Of a stretch of 64,000 nucleotides of DNA, positions 1-10,329 are shown in pieces. The notes under the pieces are model-generated. The model searched no databases and was not told the DNA's origin. It saw only the letters and a list, made by a program, of their open reading frames with translations. Origin of the DNA: Saprolegnia diclina VS20 (taxonomy: Eukaryota; Oomycota; Saprolegniomycetes; Saprolegniales; Saprolegniaceae). The position numbers and the translations under genes are program-made. Numbering within the stretch: the stretch's first letter is position 1; every line of letters begins with the position of its first letter. The stretch is taken from contig NW_008246118.1 of the NCBI RefSeq assembly GCF_000281045.1, positions 234,127-298,126 of the forward strand. The letters run 5' to 3'.

Positions 1-917
1 GGCGACGGCGACGGAGACGGTTGGGGTTGCGGACTGGGCTTCGGGCTCGGCTGCGTTGTGGGTAGCCGTGTGCTGGGCGACGGCGTCGACGTCGGTGCTG
101 GCGCGTTAGTCGATGTCGGTGCTGGTGGGTTGGTGGGCGACGGTGTCGAAGTTGGCAATGACGTCGGCTGCGAGGTGGGTTGCGACGTGGGCGTCACCGT
201 AGGCTGCACCGTAGGATTCGCCGACGTTGGCACTGGCGGGCTCGTCGTATAGACCGGCGGCGGCGTCGGGTACACGATAGGCTGCGTCGGGTAGACACTG
301 GGCTGCGTTGGCGCGGGTGTCGGGTACACGCTAGGCTGCGTCGGCGCGGACGTTGGTTGTGTTGGTGCAGGTGTCGGCTGCGTCGGTGCCGGTGTCGGGT
401 AGGTCGTTCGCGGCTTTCGGCTCTGGGGGATCGACGTCGTGCGAGACGCGCACGGCGTGCCCGACCGCGGCATACCCGCGTGTGTTGGCTCTGGCGTCAC
501 GTCACCAAGCTGCGAGTTCCAGCGGTCCGTGTGCTTGGACGGCGGCCGCGTGATATCGGGTCGCATGCCCTCGACGTCTCCGTGCGGGTGCGGGTCGAGC
601 GAAAAGTTGTGCGACATGAACGTCGGGTCCGGCACTGGCGGCGTCGTGCTACCGCCGCTGTTCGTCGCGACAAAGACACCGGTGCGGGTTTCGGTCAGCG
701 CCGGATCGCTCGGTGAATGTGTCACGACCACGGCCAGCGTGACGCCTGCCGTGACCAGCACAACGCCAGCGAGACCGAGAGCGCGGCTGCGGCGGCGCTT
801 CTGTGCAGGAGCAGCGGCGTCGTTGATGCCAAACTCGTCGTGGATGATAATGGCATCGGCCATCGTCGAGCGCGGTGGCGTCTCGGGGAGGCACGAAGAA
901 GGGGCTTGAGAAGACAT
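1..917 (-). CDS. Type II membrane protein with Thr/Pro-rich stalk (partial)
   Basis: An uninterrupted reading frame runs from an ATG at 917 (complement) to the left edge of the window, about 305 codons, without a stop. The N-terminal 45 residues are cytosolic-like and end in a basic KRRRSR patch. One hydrophobic segment follows (about residues 47-66, LGLAGVVLVTAGVTLAVVV), then a long extracellular-type region. From about residue 160 this becomes a low-complexity stalk of PTxAPTQPT, YPTQP and PTSxP units with almost only P, T, S, Q and A. The layout suggests a single-pass type II cell-surface or wall-associated protein, probably heavily O-glycosylated. No catalytic domain is visible; one could lie beyond the edge. 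No introns are needed. Function unknown. Confidence 0.72.
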   Translation of the reverse strand, partial: MSSQAPSSCLPETPPRSTMADAIIIHDEFGINDAAAPAQKRRRSRALGLAGVVLVTAGVTLAVVVTHSPSDPALTETRTGVFVATNSGGSTTPPVPDPTFMSHNFSLDPHPHGDVEGMRPDITRPPSKHTDRWNSQLGDVTPEPTHAGMPRSGTPCASRTTSIPQSRKPRTTYPTPAPTQPTPAPTQPTSAPTQPSVYPTPAPTQPSVYPTQPIVYPTPPPVYTTSPPVPTSANPTVQPTVTPTSQPTSQPTSLPTSTPSPTNPPAPTSTNAPAPTSTPSPSTRLPTTQPSPKPSPQPQPSPSPS

Positions 918-1679
918 GGTTAGCGACGCGCGGCAAAAGGAAGAGTGACTGCAGCGATACTTGAGACCTCGCTTCCGCATGCGTCAAGCATCGTCCTGGA
1001 CGAGCGCACCATTCAGTTGCCGTGACCAGCCGCTAAGTGATTTTCGTCGTTCGTTCGACCATCGAGCCGGTGTTGTCGGGATCTTTGATTGGGATACAAA
1101 CCTGTAGCAATCTTGATAAGGCGGCATCCGATGAACAACCAATTATTGCAAGGTACATTAACTGAAAGCAATCTAAAAAAGGTCGTCTGAATCCCAAATG
1201 GCTCATAGCGGCATCAGCAGGTGGATAATGGGATGCTGCATGAAGAAGCCAAGGAAGGTGGTATTGCCACAGTTGGCGCAAGGTGGTAAGAAGCACTGTA
1301 GTAGGTACTAGTACACGAGGCGGTGGTCTGTCTCTTCCGCAGAATTGCGATCGCTCGTTCGATGCATGGCCACGACCTGCTCTACGAGCGCCTGGGACGA
1401 GGCTTGAAGTCGCAAAGGAATGATTCTGTTCGACTCGAAGAACGCTCAGATCAACCAAGCAACAACTAGTTCAGGTGGATCTATGCCCTTACTATGACAA
1501 AGGCGGGGGCCCATTCAGCGTCACCAAAGATAGGATGGCGGCAAGTGACTCTGAACGAGCAGACGACGACGTGTACTCCCTTTCACTGGCTGTAGCATCT
1601 CTTAGTATTTTCTCGGTGGATTAGTGTTATGAATCGAAACGCCAGGTATAGTGTGATAGCTGCCAGCATCGCTTCTACC
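918..1679. other. Intergenic stretch
   Basis: The stretch lies between the start of the Thr/Pro-rich gene and the stop of the FAIM-like gene. A 141-codon minus-strand frame at 1033-1458 has biased composition and no recognisable domain. I see no convincing gene, repeat or RNA. Confidence 0.4.
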
Positions 1680-3325
1680 TCAACGCATGCCTGCAAACGC
1701 ATTGATGTTGATGTTCTGCCCGTTCGAAGGGCCGCGCGGCGCTGCGTTGTTGACGTGATGCGGGTCCATGAGACTCGAGATGCTCAAGTTGGCCGGCGGC
1801 GTCCGGTAGTTGGCCGGTCGCGGCGCATTCGCGTAGGCGGCTGGCGCTGGCGGCGCCTGCATAAACGCAAAGGCCGACGCCTGCTGCGAGGGCGCCGGAG
1901 GGTACGCAGTATTCGGGTACCCAAAACCAGGGGTCGGGGCTGGCGCAGGAGGAAACCCTTGGTATCCCTGCTGCATGGCCGGTGCTCTGTTCATCGGCGC
2001 CGTCCTATTCACACGTCGAAGACCCTGTCTTGGGCCCAGAGCAGTACGTACGCAAAGTTGCCCACCGGTGGCTGGCCAAAGCCCGGTTGAGGAGGCTGTC
2101 CGTAGGCTGGCTGAGGTGGCTGTCCGTAGGCTGGCTGAGGAGGCTGTCCGTAGGCTGGCTGAGGAGGCTGACCGTAGGCTGGCTGAGGAGGCTGGCCAAA
2201 GCCTTGTTGAGGAGGCTGGCCAAAGCCTTGCTGGCCAAAGCTACTTCCACCGATTACTTGCGGCTGCTGCTGCGAAGGTCTACGCCACAGATGCGTGAGC
2301 TTGTCAAAGACTCTACACAACCATACGTTGGCTGCGAGAAGAGACCCATGAGGTCGGCGCTTGCTGGTGCTTGCGCCGCAGACTTGGCCGGTGGCGCTCC
2401 CTACGATGTATAAATCTGGCTTCATGAGAGACGCTCTCTGTCGCGAACCGTCACAAAAGGATCGAACACGATCGCATGGGCCGAGACCGACACGTCTGGC
2501 GCCGACGTGTCGAGAAGATTGACTTCGTGCTGGGGCGCGACTGGCTTGGGCTTGGACGGCAACTCTTGCGGCGACGGCGGTCGGTTCGTCTCTTGCGTCA
2601 TACCCGACGGACCCCAGTGGCCGTGCTGGAGGCCCGCTATCGTCATAATATTCGATATTAGATGCACGGACTATGCCATAGTCCTACCGTCGTGCGACGG
2701 CGCGTGATGCGGCTCGGGCGCGTTGCTGTACCCGGCCGACGCGCCAAACACATGCGCCGCCGGCTTGGCCTTGGACCGGCGATACACGTCCATGCGCCGG
2801 TACGGCACGCGATCAATGAGGAAATCTATGGCCAACGGTATCATTGCCTGAAGATTACGCTAGGCGGACGCACCGTATTTGGGAATGTCGCCGGCTTCGA
2901 TGTCATTGATGCGCACCTCCATGGCCGAGCTCGAGCTCTCGAGAAGGAGCACGACGCTCCAGTCGCCAGGCGCCATCGTGTTGCTCATGTACTGTTCGCG
3001 GCCATCGAAGTGGACTACCTGCACGACGGGGTTAGTGTCGCCGCATGGCCATACGCAGCAAGGTCGCACCTTCTTCATGGACATGATCGAGTGGAACAAG
3101 GTCACTTCGTGGATCGTGTCGGCCTCGCCGAGCGTGAACTTCCAGGACGACCGCTTCTTGGACGCAGCGACGTGCTCGCCAATGTTCTCGACCGAGTGCG
3201 AGACGCGCTTGGGCGGTCCGCGTTCGAGCGGGTCCGGTCGACCACCTTCATATACCGAGCGTCAACCTTCCGTCCACATGTCCATGCTGCGAGAGCGTAC
3301 CAAAGATGCGCACGACGTCGCCCAT
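1680..3325 (-). CDS. FAIM-like beta-sandwich protein with FDPF motif and AYGQPPQP repeats
   Basis: Eight exons joined at GT-AG sites give about 430 residues: 3325-3301, 3245-3070, 3018-2874, 2825-2688, 2636-2455, 2400-2327, 2279-2052, 2004-1680. The first exon gives MGDVVRIFG, and exons 2-4 give a compact domain with WKFTLGEADTIHEVTLFHS, then KKVVHFDG, then IPKYDFLIDRVPYRRMD. The alternation of strands and 'vDG' turns resembles the Fas-apoptosis-inhibitory-molecule (FAIM1) fold; this is a family-level guess. The rest is disordered: an acidic/proline stretch with FDPF (an AP-2 appendage-type motif), then four or more AYGQPPQP or GFGQPPQ repeats, then a Pro/Ala/Asn tail ending NINAFAGMR. The architecture fits an adaptor or phase-separating scaffold. 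The intron chain is well supported because each junction restores frame; the function is uncertain. Confidence 0.68.
2081..2250 (-). repeat. In-frame coding repeat AYGQPPQP
   Basis: A 24-nt unit (complement of the run ggctgaggaggctgtccgta) recurs at least four times, flanked by related GFGQPPQ units. It encodes the Gln/Pro/Gly/Tyr repeat of the FAIM-like protein. The copies are nearly identical, so length variation between strains is likely. Confidence 0.8.
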
Positions 3326-4248
3326 GCTGCGTCGACTTGCTCGGCGGCCGAAAGATCGAAAACTGCTCCACCTCTCCTATCCGGACGCCCCGTCATCCGG
3401 ATAACCGTTGAAACGGGTCATGAAACAGCGGTGAAAAAGCTGTTTACAACAGCGTTTTATATCCGATACGAAACAGCGCTTCATATTCTGTTTCAAACAG
3501 AATTCAAAACCAAGAGAATGAAGACGTTTGGTATTGCTGGTTGCAAGGGATCGCGATGAACGATACCTACGGTGACCCTATCTTGCGCCTCCAAGGTGCG
3601 TGCTTCAGTCCGTGACGATGGTCCCATCACATGCATCTTGGCACTGGGTGCATTCAAGGTCGGACCGCAGCCTTTCGCGTTGCAGTAGTAGCTGGTGCCA
3701 GTGCCAGGAACGAACGTAGAACCCTCGTATGGCTTAGGACTGTTGTCATGCTTGCCACGAAGGCAGCGTGCATCCTGTCCTTCCGAGACCATGCAAAAGA
3801 GTACAATCAAGTGGTCTGTTCGTCAGTAGCCGTCGAACGGTGCGGCAGCCCTATCAGACCTGATTGCCATCAACTTTTCTCACGACGCCAACAGCTCTGC
3901 GTTCCGTGAACAGTCCACCCCTGGTCGAGAACATGCTGCGATCAACCCACATTGCACTTCTTGCCTTCGAACTTCGCTCAATCTCGGCCCCTTTTCTTTG
4001 TACACTGTTCGGACGCGCAACATGCCCGTCACGTCCTCGATAGCGTCGCACCCTTCCCTACAGTGACTGGAATATTTGGTGCCCGCTAGCTCGACTAGAG
4101 CGCTAGCCCGCGCCTTCCGCCCGCGTGCTAAACTTCGAATCTTTTTCAAAGCTACACTTGGAGCTCGACTCTGATTGGGCAAGGACGGCAGCTGGCGGTT
4201 TCGGCGTATCTTGCGGGTGGTGAGATCCATTGCCCGATTTGCGATCCA
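3326..4248. other. Intergenic stretch with possible gene fragment
   Basis: A block at about 3410-3510 repeats gaaac/gaaacagcg words and has partial inverted symmetry. A minus-strand frame at 3493-3792 carries several cysteines and a GTGTSYYCNAKGCGPT segment that looks protein-like. It has no signal peptide, domain or neighbouring exon that I can support. No other gene was seen. Confidence 0.35.
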
Positions 4249-4674
4249 ATGCCATCGTCGTCGTCGACAACCAGTGCAAGCAGCCTACCGGGCTACCGCG
4301 GCCGCTGCCGCTACAAGAGCGGTCGCTGCCCCAACGAGCGCACGCTCAAGTACAACGGCGAGCAGGTGCACTCGCTCTGCGAAGAGCACCGCATTCGGCA
4401 CAACCGCAACCAGCGCAAAGCCGACACCAAGCGCCGGAAAGACCGTGTGCACCGTCCCGTTGCAGCGATTGAGCCGCGGTGGCCGGTGCTGCACGACGCG
4501 TCACCGGCCAAGAACGAGGTGTTGCCAACGGTTGCGACGTGGATGACGGTGTCGGAATGGACTTGGGATGTCCTCAACGACGACGAGGCACTGCCACCGT
4601 GGAGCGACGAAGACATTCAACTCCTCCTCGAGTGCGTCGTCGATGCGCCGTCAAGCCCATTCGAGATGCTTTGA
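4249..4674 (+). CDS. Small Cys/His-rich basic protein of unknown function
   Basis: Intronless, 141 residues, with a clean ATG and stop. Residues about 20-65 form a compact motif with C-x6-C, then RTLKYNG, HSLCEEHR, then a basic NRNQRKADTKRRK tail. The ordered Cys and His residues could bind one zinc, and the basic tail could bind nucleic acid. Similar CxY...C.N....K..G..H.LC..HR..N..QR modules are, as I recall, common in oomycete proteomes; this is recollection, not a search. The acidic C-terminal half, with EWTWDVLNDDE, PPWSDEDIQLLL and a final SPFEML, looks like a transactivation or protein-binding region. A transcription-associated role is a guess. Confidence 0.7.
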   Translation: MPSSSSTTSASSLPGYRGRCRYKSGRCPNERTLKYNGEQVHSLCEEHRIRHNRNQRKADTKRRKDRVHRPVAAIEPRWPVLHDASPAKNEVLPTVATWMTVSEWTWDVLNDDEALPPWSDEDIQLLLECVVDAPSSPFEML

Positions 4675-5329
4675 GCCAAACTCGCCCTTTGATTTATCCT
4701 CGCCAATCGCCAATAGTCTGTACCATAGCAATAAGAACTGCGGAATACACGCTCGATATGCTACTAAGCTGATCAGACTACAGCTCCTCGTTCCGACGGC
4801 TTTGCACGTCGATCATTGTTCTGCAGGTTGACAGATGCGACTTGGTCATCTTCTGTCGACCTGTTTGACACACTAGGATAGAGCAACTTACAGCTCAAGC
4901 ATTAGAACTAGAAGTGCTAGAAGTTGGAGCGAGCATGGTCCTCAAGGTACTTCTCGTACAGTATTCGGCGACAGATGGAAGACGACGACGACCTGTGGTG
5001 GTCACGAACGAACGCAAACGAGCTTCCATCAGTCGCGCAATCTAATTGGCTGAAGCCACTCAAATGCTGACCAATCAAGTCAAGTTGAAGTCCGGGTACA
5101 TCGTCCGCTCGTACTTCAACCCGAATGATGCGAGCAGGTCCTCGGCCCAAGTGCCACTGCCCGAGTGCTTTAGCTACCCCATCGCTAAGCTTACAGGCTG
5201 CAGCTGACTTGTGACGCAGTGCGTAGGGCTCGAGGGCGAAGACATCAATGTACGGTACGTACGAATGTACGCTCGTACTCGTACATCGTGGTCGTTTTGG
5301 ATCGCGCTGGCAGAACGCAATTTGCCACC
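4675..5329. promoter_or_regulatory. Upstream region of C69 peptidase gene A, with CCAAT pair and GTAC cluster
   Basis: No gene is seen. An ATTGG at 5045 and a CCAAT at 5071 form an inverted pair. At about 5250-5290, just before the ATG at 5330, there is a dense cluster of GTAC palindromes containing gtacgaatgtacg. The same word occurs upstream of the second C69 gene. Confidence 0.4.
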
Positions 5330-7405
5330 ATGCGCCTCGCATCGCTCTTGCTGCTAGCAGCTGCGACCACCGACGCCTGCACGGTCGTCGCCGTCACCAA
5401 GGGCGCGTCGGCCGACGGCGCCTCGTTGACAGCGCACACGGACGATGCCGGCTGGTCGACTGCGGATGTGCGCCTCGTGCACGTGCCCGCCAAGGACCAC
5501 GCGCCGGGCAGCAAGCGCCCAGTCTACGACTTTAACGGCGGCTACCCGCGCCTCGTGGCCAAGGAACGCGGACCACACTACGCGCCTGTCGAGGTACATG
5601 TCGCTCGCTTGCGTGGCCTCACGCCTGAATGTAGGGCCAAGCGCTTACGACGCCACTGGGATTTATCCCGCAGGTCGAGCACACATACGCGTACTTTGAC
5701 CAGGACTATGGCATGATGAACGAAGTGCGCCTAAGCATCGCCGAGAGCACGTGCTCGGCCAAGACGGTGGGCTGGCCTTCGAGCAAGCCGTTTGGCTACA
5801 ACCTCTTTGGCATCGCGGAGCTCTCCAAGCTCGCACTCGAACGCTGTGACAGTGCCCGCTGTGCCGTCCACACCATGGTACTTTTACATACCATTCAACC
5901 ATCACACTAGCACCGCCTTATGCAACTATATCTAGGGCGAGGCGGCTGTCCAACACGGATTCTTCAGCGAGGACAGCGGCGATCCGGCGGCGCCCGGGTA
6001 TGGTGACTCGGCCGAAACCCTCGTCATCGCCGACAAGTACGGCGAGACATGGGTCTTTCACGTCCTCACCGGTACGTCTCCGTCTCTCTCACCACACTTG
6101 ACACATTGATATTTAGGACCCCAGAACGCCAGCGCAGTCTGGGCAGCGCAGCGTGTGCCCGACGGCCACGTGACGGCAGTGGCCAACTTCTTTACGATTC
6201 GGACGCTCAACCTCTCGGACAGCAACTCGTTCTTGGCGTCACCAAACGTCGAGTCGTTTGCGCAAGAGATGGGGTGGTGGCACCCAACGGACGGTCCATT
6301 TGACTTTACAAAGGCATACGCTTTTGCTGTGCCCGGTCCCATCTTGTCGCTCTACGCTGGCCGTCGCATTTGGCGCATTTTCGATACCTTTGCACCGTCT
6401 CTGGCTTTGGATTCGACGCTCGGCGCTCGGGTCGAGTTCCCGACGTACCCATTCTCAGTCAAGCCCGACGCGCCTGTGTCCCTCAACGACGTCATGGAGC
6501 TGCTCAAGGACCACTACGAAGGCACGCCGTACGACATGACCAAGGGCGTTGCTGCCGGGCCTTTTGGATCGCCCGTTCGGTACGTCGCATCGTCATAAAC
6601 GTACAGTGCTTGACGTTTCGAGTAGCTACGACGGGCCGCATGTACTCAAGGGCGGCTGGGAGCGCGCGATCTCCATGTACCGCACCATGTTTAGCTTTGT
6701 GCTTCACGTCCACGGTACATATCTCCTACGCTGCAATCAGATCTCAAAATGTCCTTAGGTCATGACACGGTCCCGGACGATGGCCTCGGTGGAACGCTCT
6801 GGTACGGTCAGGGCTCGCCCCACGGCACGGTCTACGCGCCCTTTTCGTGCGGCCAGTCCAAGGTCCCCGACGCGTACCTCCGCGGGAAGGAGAGCGTCTT
6901 TAGCACCGACAGCATGTGGTGGGCCTTTGCATTCGTCAACAACTGGAGCCTTTTGCGCTTCAGCGTCATCAACGCCGACGTCCGGCTCGAGGCGCGCAAG
7001 TGGCAGGACGAGGCGTTTGCACTTCGCCAAAATCTCTCGGAGAGCGCGTCGGTTGACGAGGTGGAAGCGGCCACGTTGGCGTATGCCACCAAGCTCTTTC
7101 ACGGCTGGTGGGCCTTTGCGTACCGCCTCATTGGCAAGCACAGCGACGGCTACATTGCGAATGGTGAGGGCGACATGCAAGTCAACGGGTACCCACTGGA
7201 GTGGCTCAACACGACCGAGTACGTGCTCTGGCCCGGCGACTCGTTCAAGAATGCACCGCCCGGCGCCGTGCTTTTGGCCTCCTTGAACCACCAAGGGAGT
7301 TCGATGGGTGCCAACGTCCTCTACGTGCTGCTCGGCGTCGGGCTCGGCGTCGCCATCATGTCGATGCTGCCGACCCGACGCCACCACTACCACAAGCTGC
7401 CGTAG
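5330..7405 (+). CDS. Secreted peptidase family C69 (dipeptidase-like), copy A
   Basis: About six exons yield roughly 610 residues. The signal peptide MRLASLLLLAAATTDA is followed at once by CTVVAVTKGASADG. This places the N-terminal nucleophile Cys of the Ntn-hydrolase fold (family C69/U34, bacterial dipeptidase A and secernin relatives) at the mature N-terminus. Further family blocks are LTAHTDD, GFIPQVEHTYAYFDQDYG, ESTCSAKT, ETWVFHVLT-GPQNASAVWAAQRVPDG and GGTLWYGQGSPHGTVYAPF. A C-terminal hydrophobic segment (ANVLYVLLGVGLGVAIMSML) ends in RRHHYHKLP, suggesting a type I membrane anchor with a short cytosolic tail. Introns at 5594-5634, about 5877, 6072, 6580 and 6716 have GTAC donors and TAG acceptors. 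The stop lies 76 bp from the stop of its inverted paralogue. Confidence 0.88.
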
Positions 7406-7481
7406 TGTACGTTAGAGACAAGACAAAAGCAATGATTGTTGAAGTCTTCATGTTGGTATATTGCAAGGGCATTGCCAGATC

Positions 7482-9590
7482 TTAGTCGAGTTGCATGTAG
7501 TGCAGACGCCGCTTGGTCTGGAGTCGGTACATGAGGGCCATGCCAAGGACGAGGCCGACACCACCGTACAGCACACCCATCGTCATCGATGACAGCACCG
7601 AGGAGGTCGCGTCCAGCTGCGTGGGCGGTGGCTGGAACGACTGGCCCGGCCACGCGCGGTACTCGGAGGCTTGGAGCCACCAGGCGGGGTACCCGATCGC
7701 GCGCATCTCGTCGGGGCCTTCGCCCGTTGTCGCGTACCCGTCGGTGTACGTGCTCACAAGGCGCCACGCGAGCGCCCACCACTCGCGCAGCAAGTTGTCG
7801 GCGGCATTCTGGTGCCATGTAGCAAAAGCCCGCGCGTCGATGGTCGGCGCCGTCGCCATGAGCGACTCCTGAAGGCTCTTCGCCACGCGTCGGACATCGG
7901 CGTTCATCACGTCGTAGCGAAGCGCGCACCAGTTGTTGACGAACGCGTGCACCCACCAGAGGCTGCCGGCGTCAAAGCGGCTCTGTGTACCGAGCAGATA
8001 CGGCGTGGGGACCGTCGTCTGGGCACTGGAGAACGGAAGGTACACGGTGCCATGAGGCGCGCCTTGACCGTACCAGATGAAGCCCCGTGACGCAGCATCT
8101 AGTACATAGATGCAATTGTTTGTCGGAACAAAAGCGGGGACTATAATACCTGGAAACACTTGGTGGACAAAGCTGTAGAGCGTCCGGTGCATTGAGATCG
8201 AGCGCTCCCACCCACCCGAGACACCGTGGGCCGGTGAGTCGTAGCTAGAAGCACGCCAATTTAGCTAAAGCTGTGGCAGAAACTGGTACCGCAAGGGCGA
8301 TCCAAAGGGCCCGGCAGCAACGCCCTTGGTCATGTCATACGGCGTGCCTTCGTAGTGGTCCTTGAGCAGCTCCATGACGTCGTTCAGGGACACAGGCGCG
8401 TCGGGCTTGACCGAGAATGGGTACGTCGGCGTCTCTGGGAGGCTCCCGAGCGTCGAATCCAAACCAAGAGACGGAGCAAACGTATCGAAAATGCGCCAGA
8501 TGCGACGGCCACCGTAGAGCGGCACCACGGGACCCTCGACGGGCTGTGCGTACGCCTTTGTAAAGTCAAATGGACCGTCCGCTGGGTGCCACCACCCCAT
8601 CTCTTGCGCAAACGACTCGACGTTCGATGACGCCAAGAACGAGTCACTGTCCGAGAGGTTGAGCGTCCGAATCGTAAAGAAGTTGGCCACCGCCGTCACG
8701 TGGCCGTCGGGCACACGCTGCGCTGCCCAGACTGCGCTGGCGTTCTGGGGCCCTGAATATCAATGTATCAATGTGTCAGCGGGGTGAGAGAGACGGAGAC
8801 GTACCGGTGAGGACGTGAAAGACCCATGTCTCGCCGTACTTGTCGGCAATGACGAGGGTTTCGGACGAGTCGTCGTACCCGGGCGCGGATGGCTCGCCGC
8901 TGTCCGTGCTGTAAAACCCATATTGGACGGCGGCATTGCCCTAGACACGTGATGTCTAAGGCACATGATTCCCAGTTCACATCAAACTACCATGGTGTGG
9001 ATGGCACAGCGGGCGCTGTCGCAGCGCTCGAGCGCGAGCTTGGAGAGCTCCGCGATGCTAAAGAGGTTGTAGCCAAACGGCTTGCTCGCGGGCCAGCCCA
9101 CCTGCAGGTCGAATGAATTTCAAGCTGAAGGAACACGACAACGCTACCGTGCGGGCCGAGCACGTGCTCTCTGCGATGCTGAGCTGCGCTTCGTTCATGA
9201 GGCCGTACACTTGATCAAAGTACGCATACGTGTGCGCCACCTGCGGGATAAAGCCCAGTGGCACCATCGGCGTTTGGCCCTATCACCACGATATTCTTCG
9301 TCGACTTGGAGTAGAAGAGTTACCTCCGCAGGCGCGTAGTGCGGTCCACGCTCATGAGTGACGAGGCGCGGGTACCCTGCCGTGTAGTCGTACACGGGGC
9401 GGGTTGCATTCGGCGCGTGGTCCTTGGCCGGAACATGCGCCACACGGAGGTCCACGGCGCCGCCGCCCGTATCGTCCGTGTGCGCTGTCAGCGAAGCGCC
9501 GTCGGCCGACGCACCCTTGGTCACAGCAATGACGGTGCACGCGTCGACAGCCGCGCCCGCGAGCAAAAGCAAAGGCAGTGCACGCAGCAT
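7482..9590 (-). CDS. Secreted peptidase family C69 (dipeptidase-like), copy B
   Basis: This is the tail-to-tail paralogue of copy A with the same exon order. The signal peptide MLRALPLLLLAGAAVDA is followed by the predicted nucleophile Cys in CTVIAVTKGASADG. Shared blocks include GFIPQVAHTYAYFD, ESTCSARTV, QNASAVWAAQRVPDG and WYGQGAPHGTVYLPF. A C-terminal membrane segment (VLYGGVGLVLGMALMYRL) precedes a basic tail. The central exon and the intron before it are almost identical in DNA to copy A, while the N-terminal region and especially the last exon (about 230 residues) have diverged clearly. Both genes look intact, so both probably make membrane-anchored extracellular or vacuolar peptidases, possibly with different substrate preference. 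Confidence 0.87.
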
Positions 9591-10329
9591 GCTTCGTGTT
9601 GGCGATTGACACCCATGGCGATCTTATTGGTTGTACGGTGTACTGTACGACATGTTCGTGTACGAATGTACGTTGTACGACTTGACTTGGATCCAGAATG
9701 ACCAGCCACAGGGTTGCCGCCTTCAACTGCGAGCGACCGCGCGGTGGCGCCTTCAAGGTGCAGCGATTGGCTCGCGGAATGAATCTCAAGAATCTTTGAG
9801 ATAGATCTTTGAGATGGTCGCAGTGTACGGTATCTCGGACGTACTTTTTGTTGGCGCAACCAACCACCGCCCCATCTCAACTCTGTGTAGTAGTAGTGTG
9901 TCAATGACGAACTCTGCGCTCGGTGGCAGCCAAGGGATATAATAACTAGATATTATATCCCTTGGTGGCAGCGCTGCCACAGTGCACGAAGAAGAAATGT
10001 CATATTGGCGTCAAGGACTAGGCAGTTTACAGCCTTGCGTTCAACTGACGAGCGATCGGGGGCTGTCATCCATTGTCGCATCAGAGAAGTGCTGTTCTCT
10101 TGTAGAAGCCTGGATGGACGCCACGACCTGTGCGACCTTGAGGTCGTCCGATTCTACCACGTCGTCTCGTGCAGGATACCGCTGGATTGGTAGGAGAGCG
10201 TACGCTCGGACGAGTCTATGCTCTCGCTGCCAACGCACCACGTATACCTGTACATACGAATTCGCATTCGGGGTTAGGGTAGCACAAAATTGATGTACGA
10301 GTGTACTACGGACGTGTTATAAGGCTCTT
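9591..10329. other. Intergenic stretch with GTAC cluster and hairpin
   Basis: The stretch lies between the start of C69 copy B and the stop of the Sam50 gene. It holds GTAC-palindrome clusters at about 9635-9685 and 10248-10312, a CCAAT-type attggct at about 9767, a doubled atctttgagat word at about 9793-9813, a perfect 15-bp inverted repeat at 9930-9965, and a gggttaggg word at 10271. No gene was seen. Confidence 0.5.
9930..9965. repeat. Perfect inverted repeat (15-bp arms, 6-nt loop)
   Basis: The left arm ccaagggatataata (9930-9944) is exactly reverse-complementary to the right arm tattatatcccttgg (9951-9965), with loop actaga. It lies outside any gene. It could be a transcribed hairpin, a protein-binding palindrome, or the footprint of a small inverted-repeat element. 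No target-site duplication is obvious. Confidence 0.85.

Noticed and set aside
60-252. Gly/Val-rich plus-strand frame
   Set aside because: It is the complement of the Thr/Pro-rich stalk of the minus-strand membrane protein.
1033-1458. 141-codon minus-strand frame
   Set aside because: No recognisable feature and composition unlike the adjacent genes; the probability of a chance frame of this length is high here.
3493-3810. Cys-containing minus-strand frame as a small secreted protein
   Set aside because: The apparent start is a TTG; no signal peptide follows the first ATG and I found no companion exon. Kept only as a note in the intergenic entry.
6755-7393. 212-codon minus-strand frame over the last exon of C69 copy A
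   Set aside because: Antisense shadow of a conserved exon that is shared with copy B in the sense frame only.
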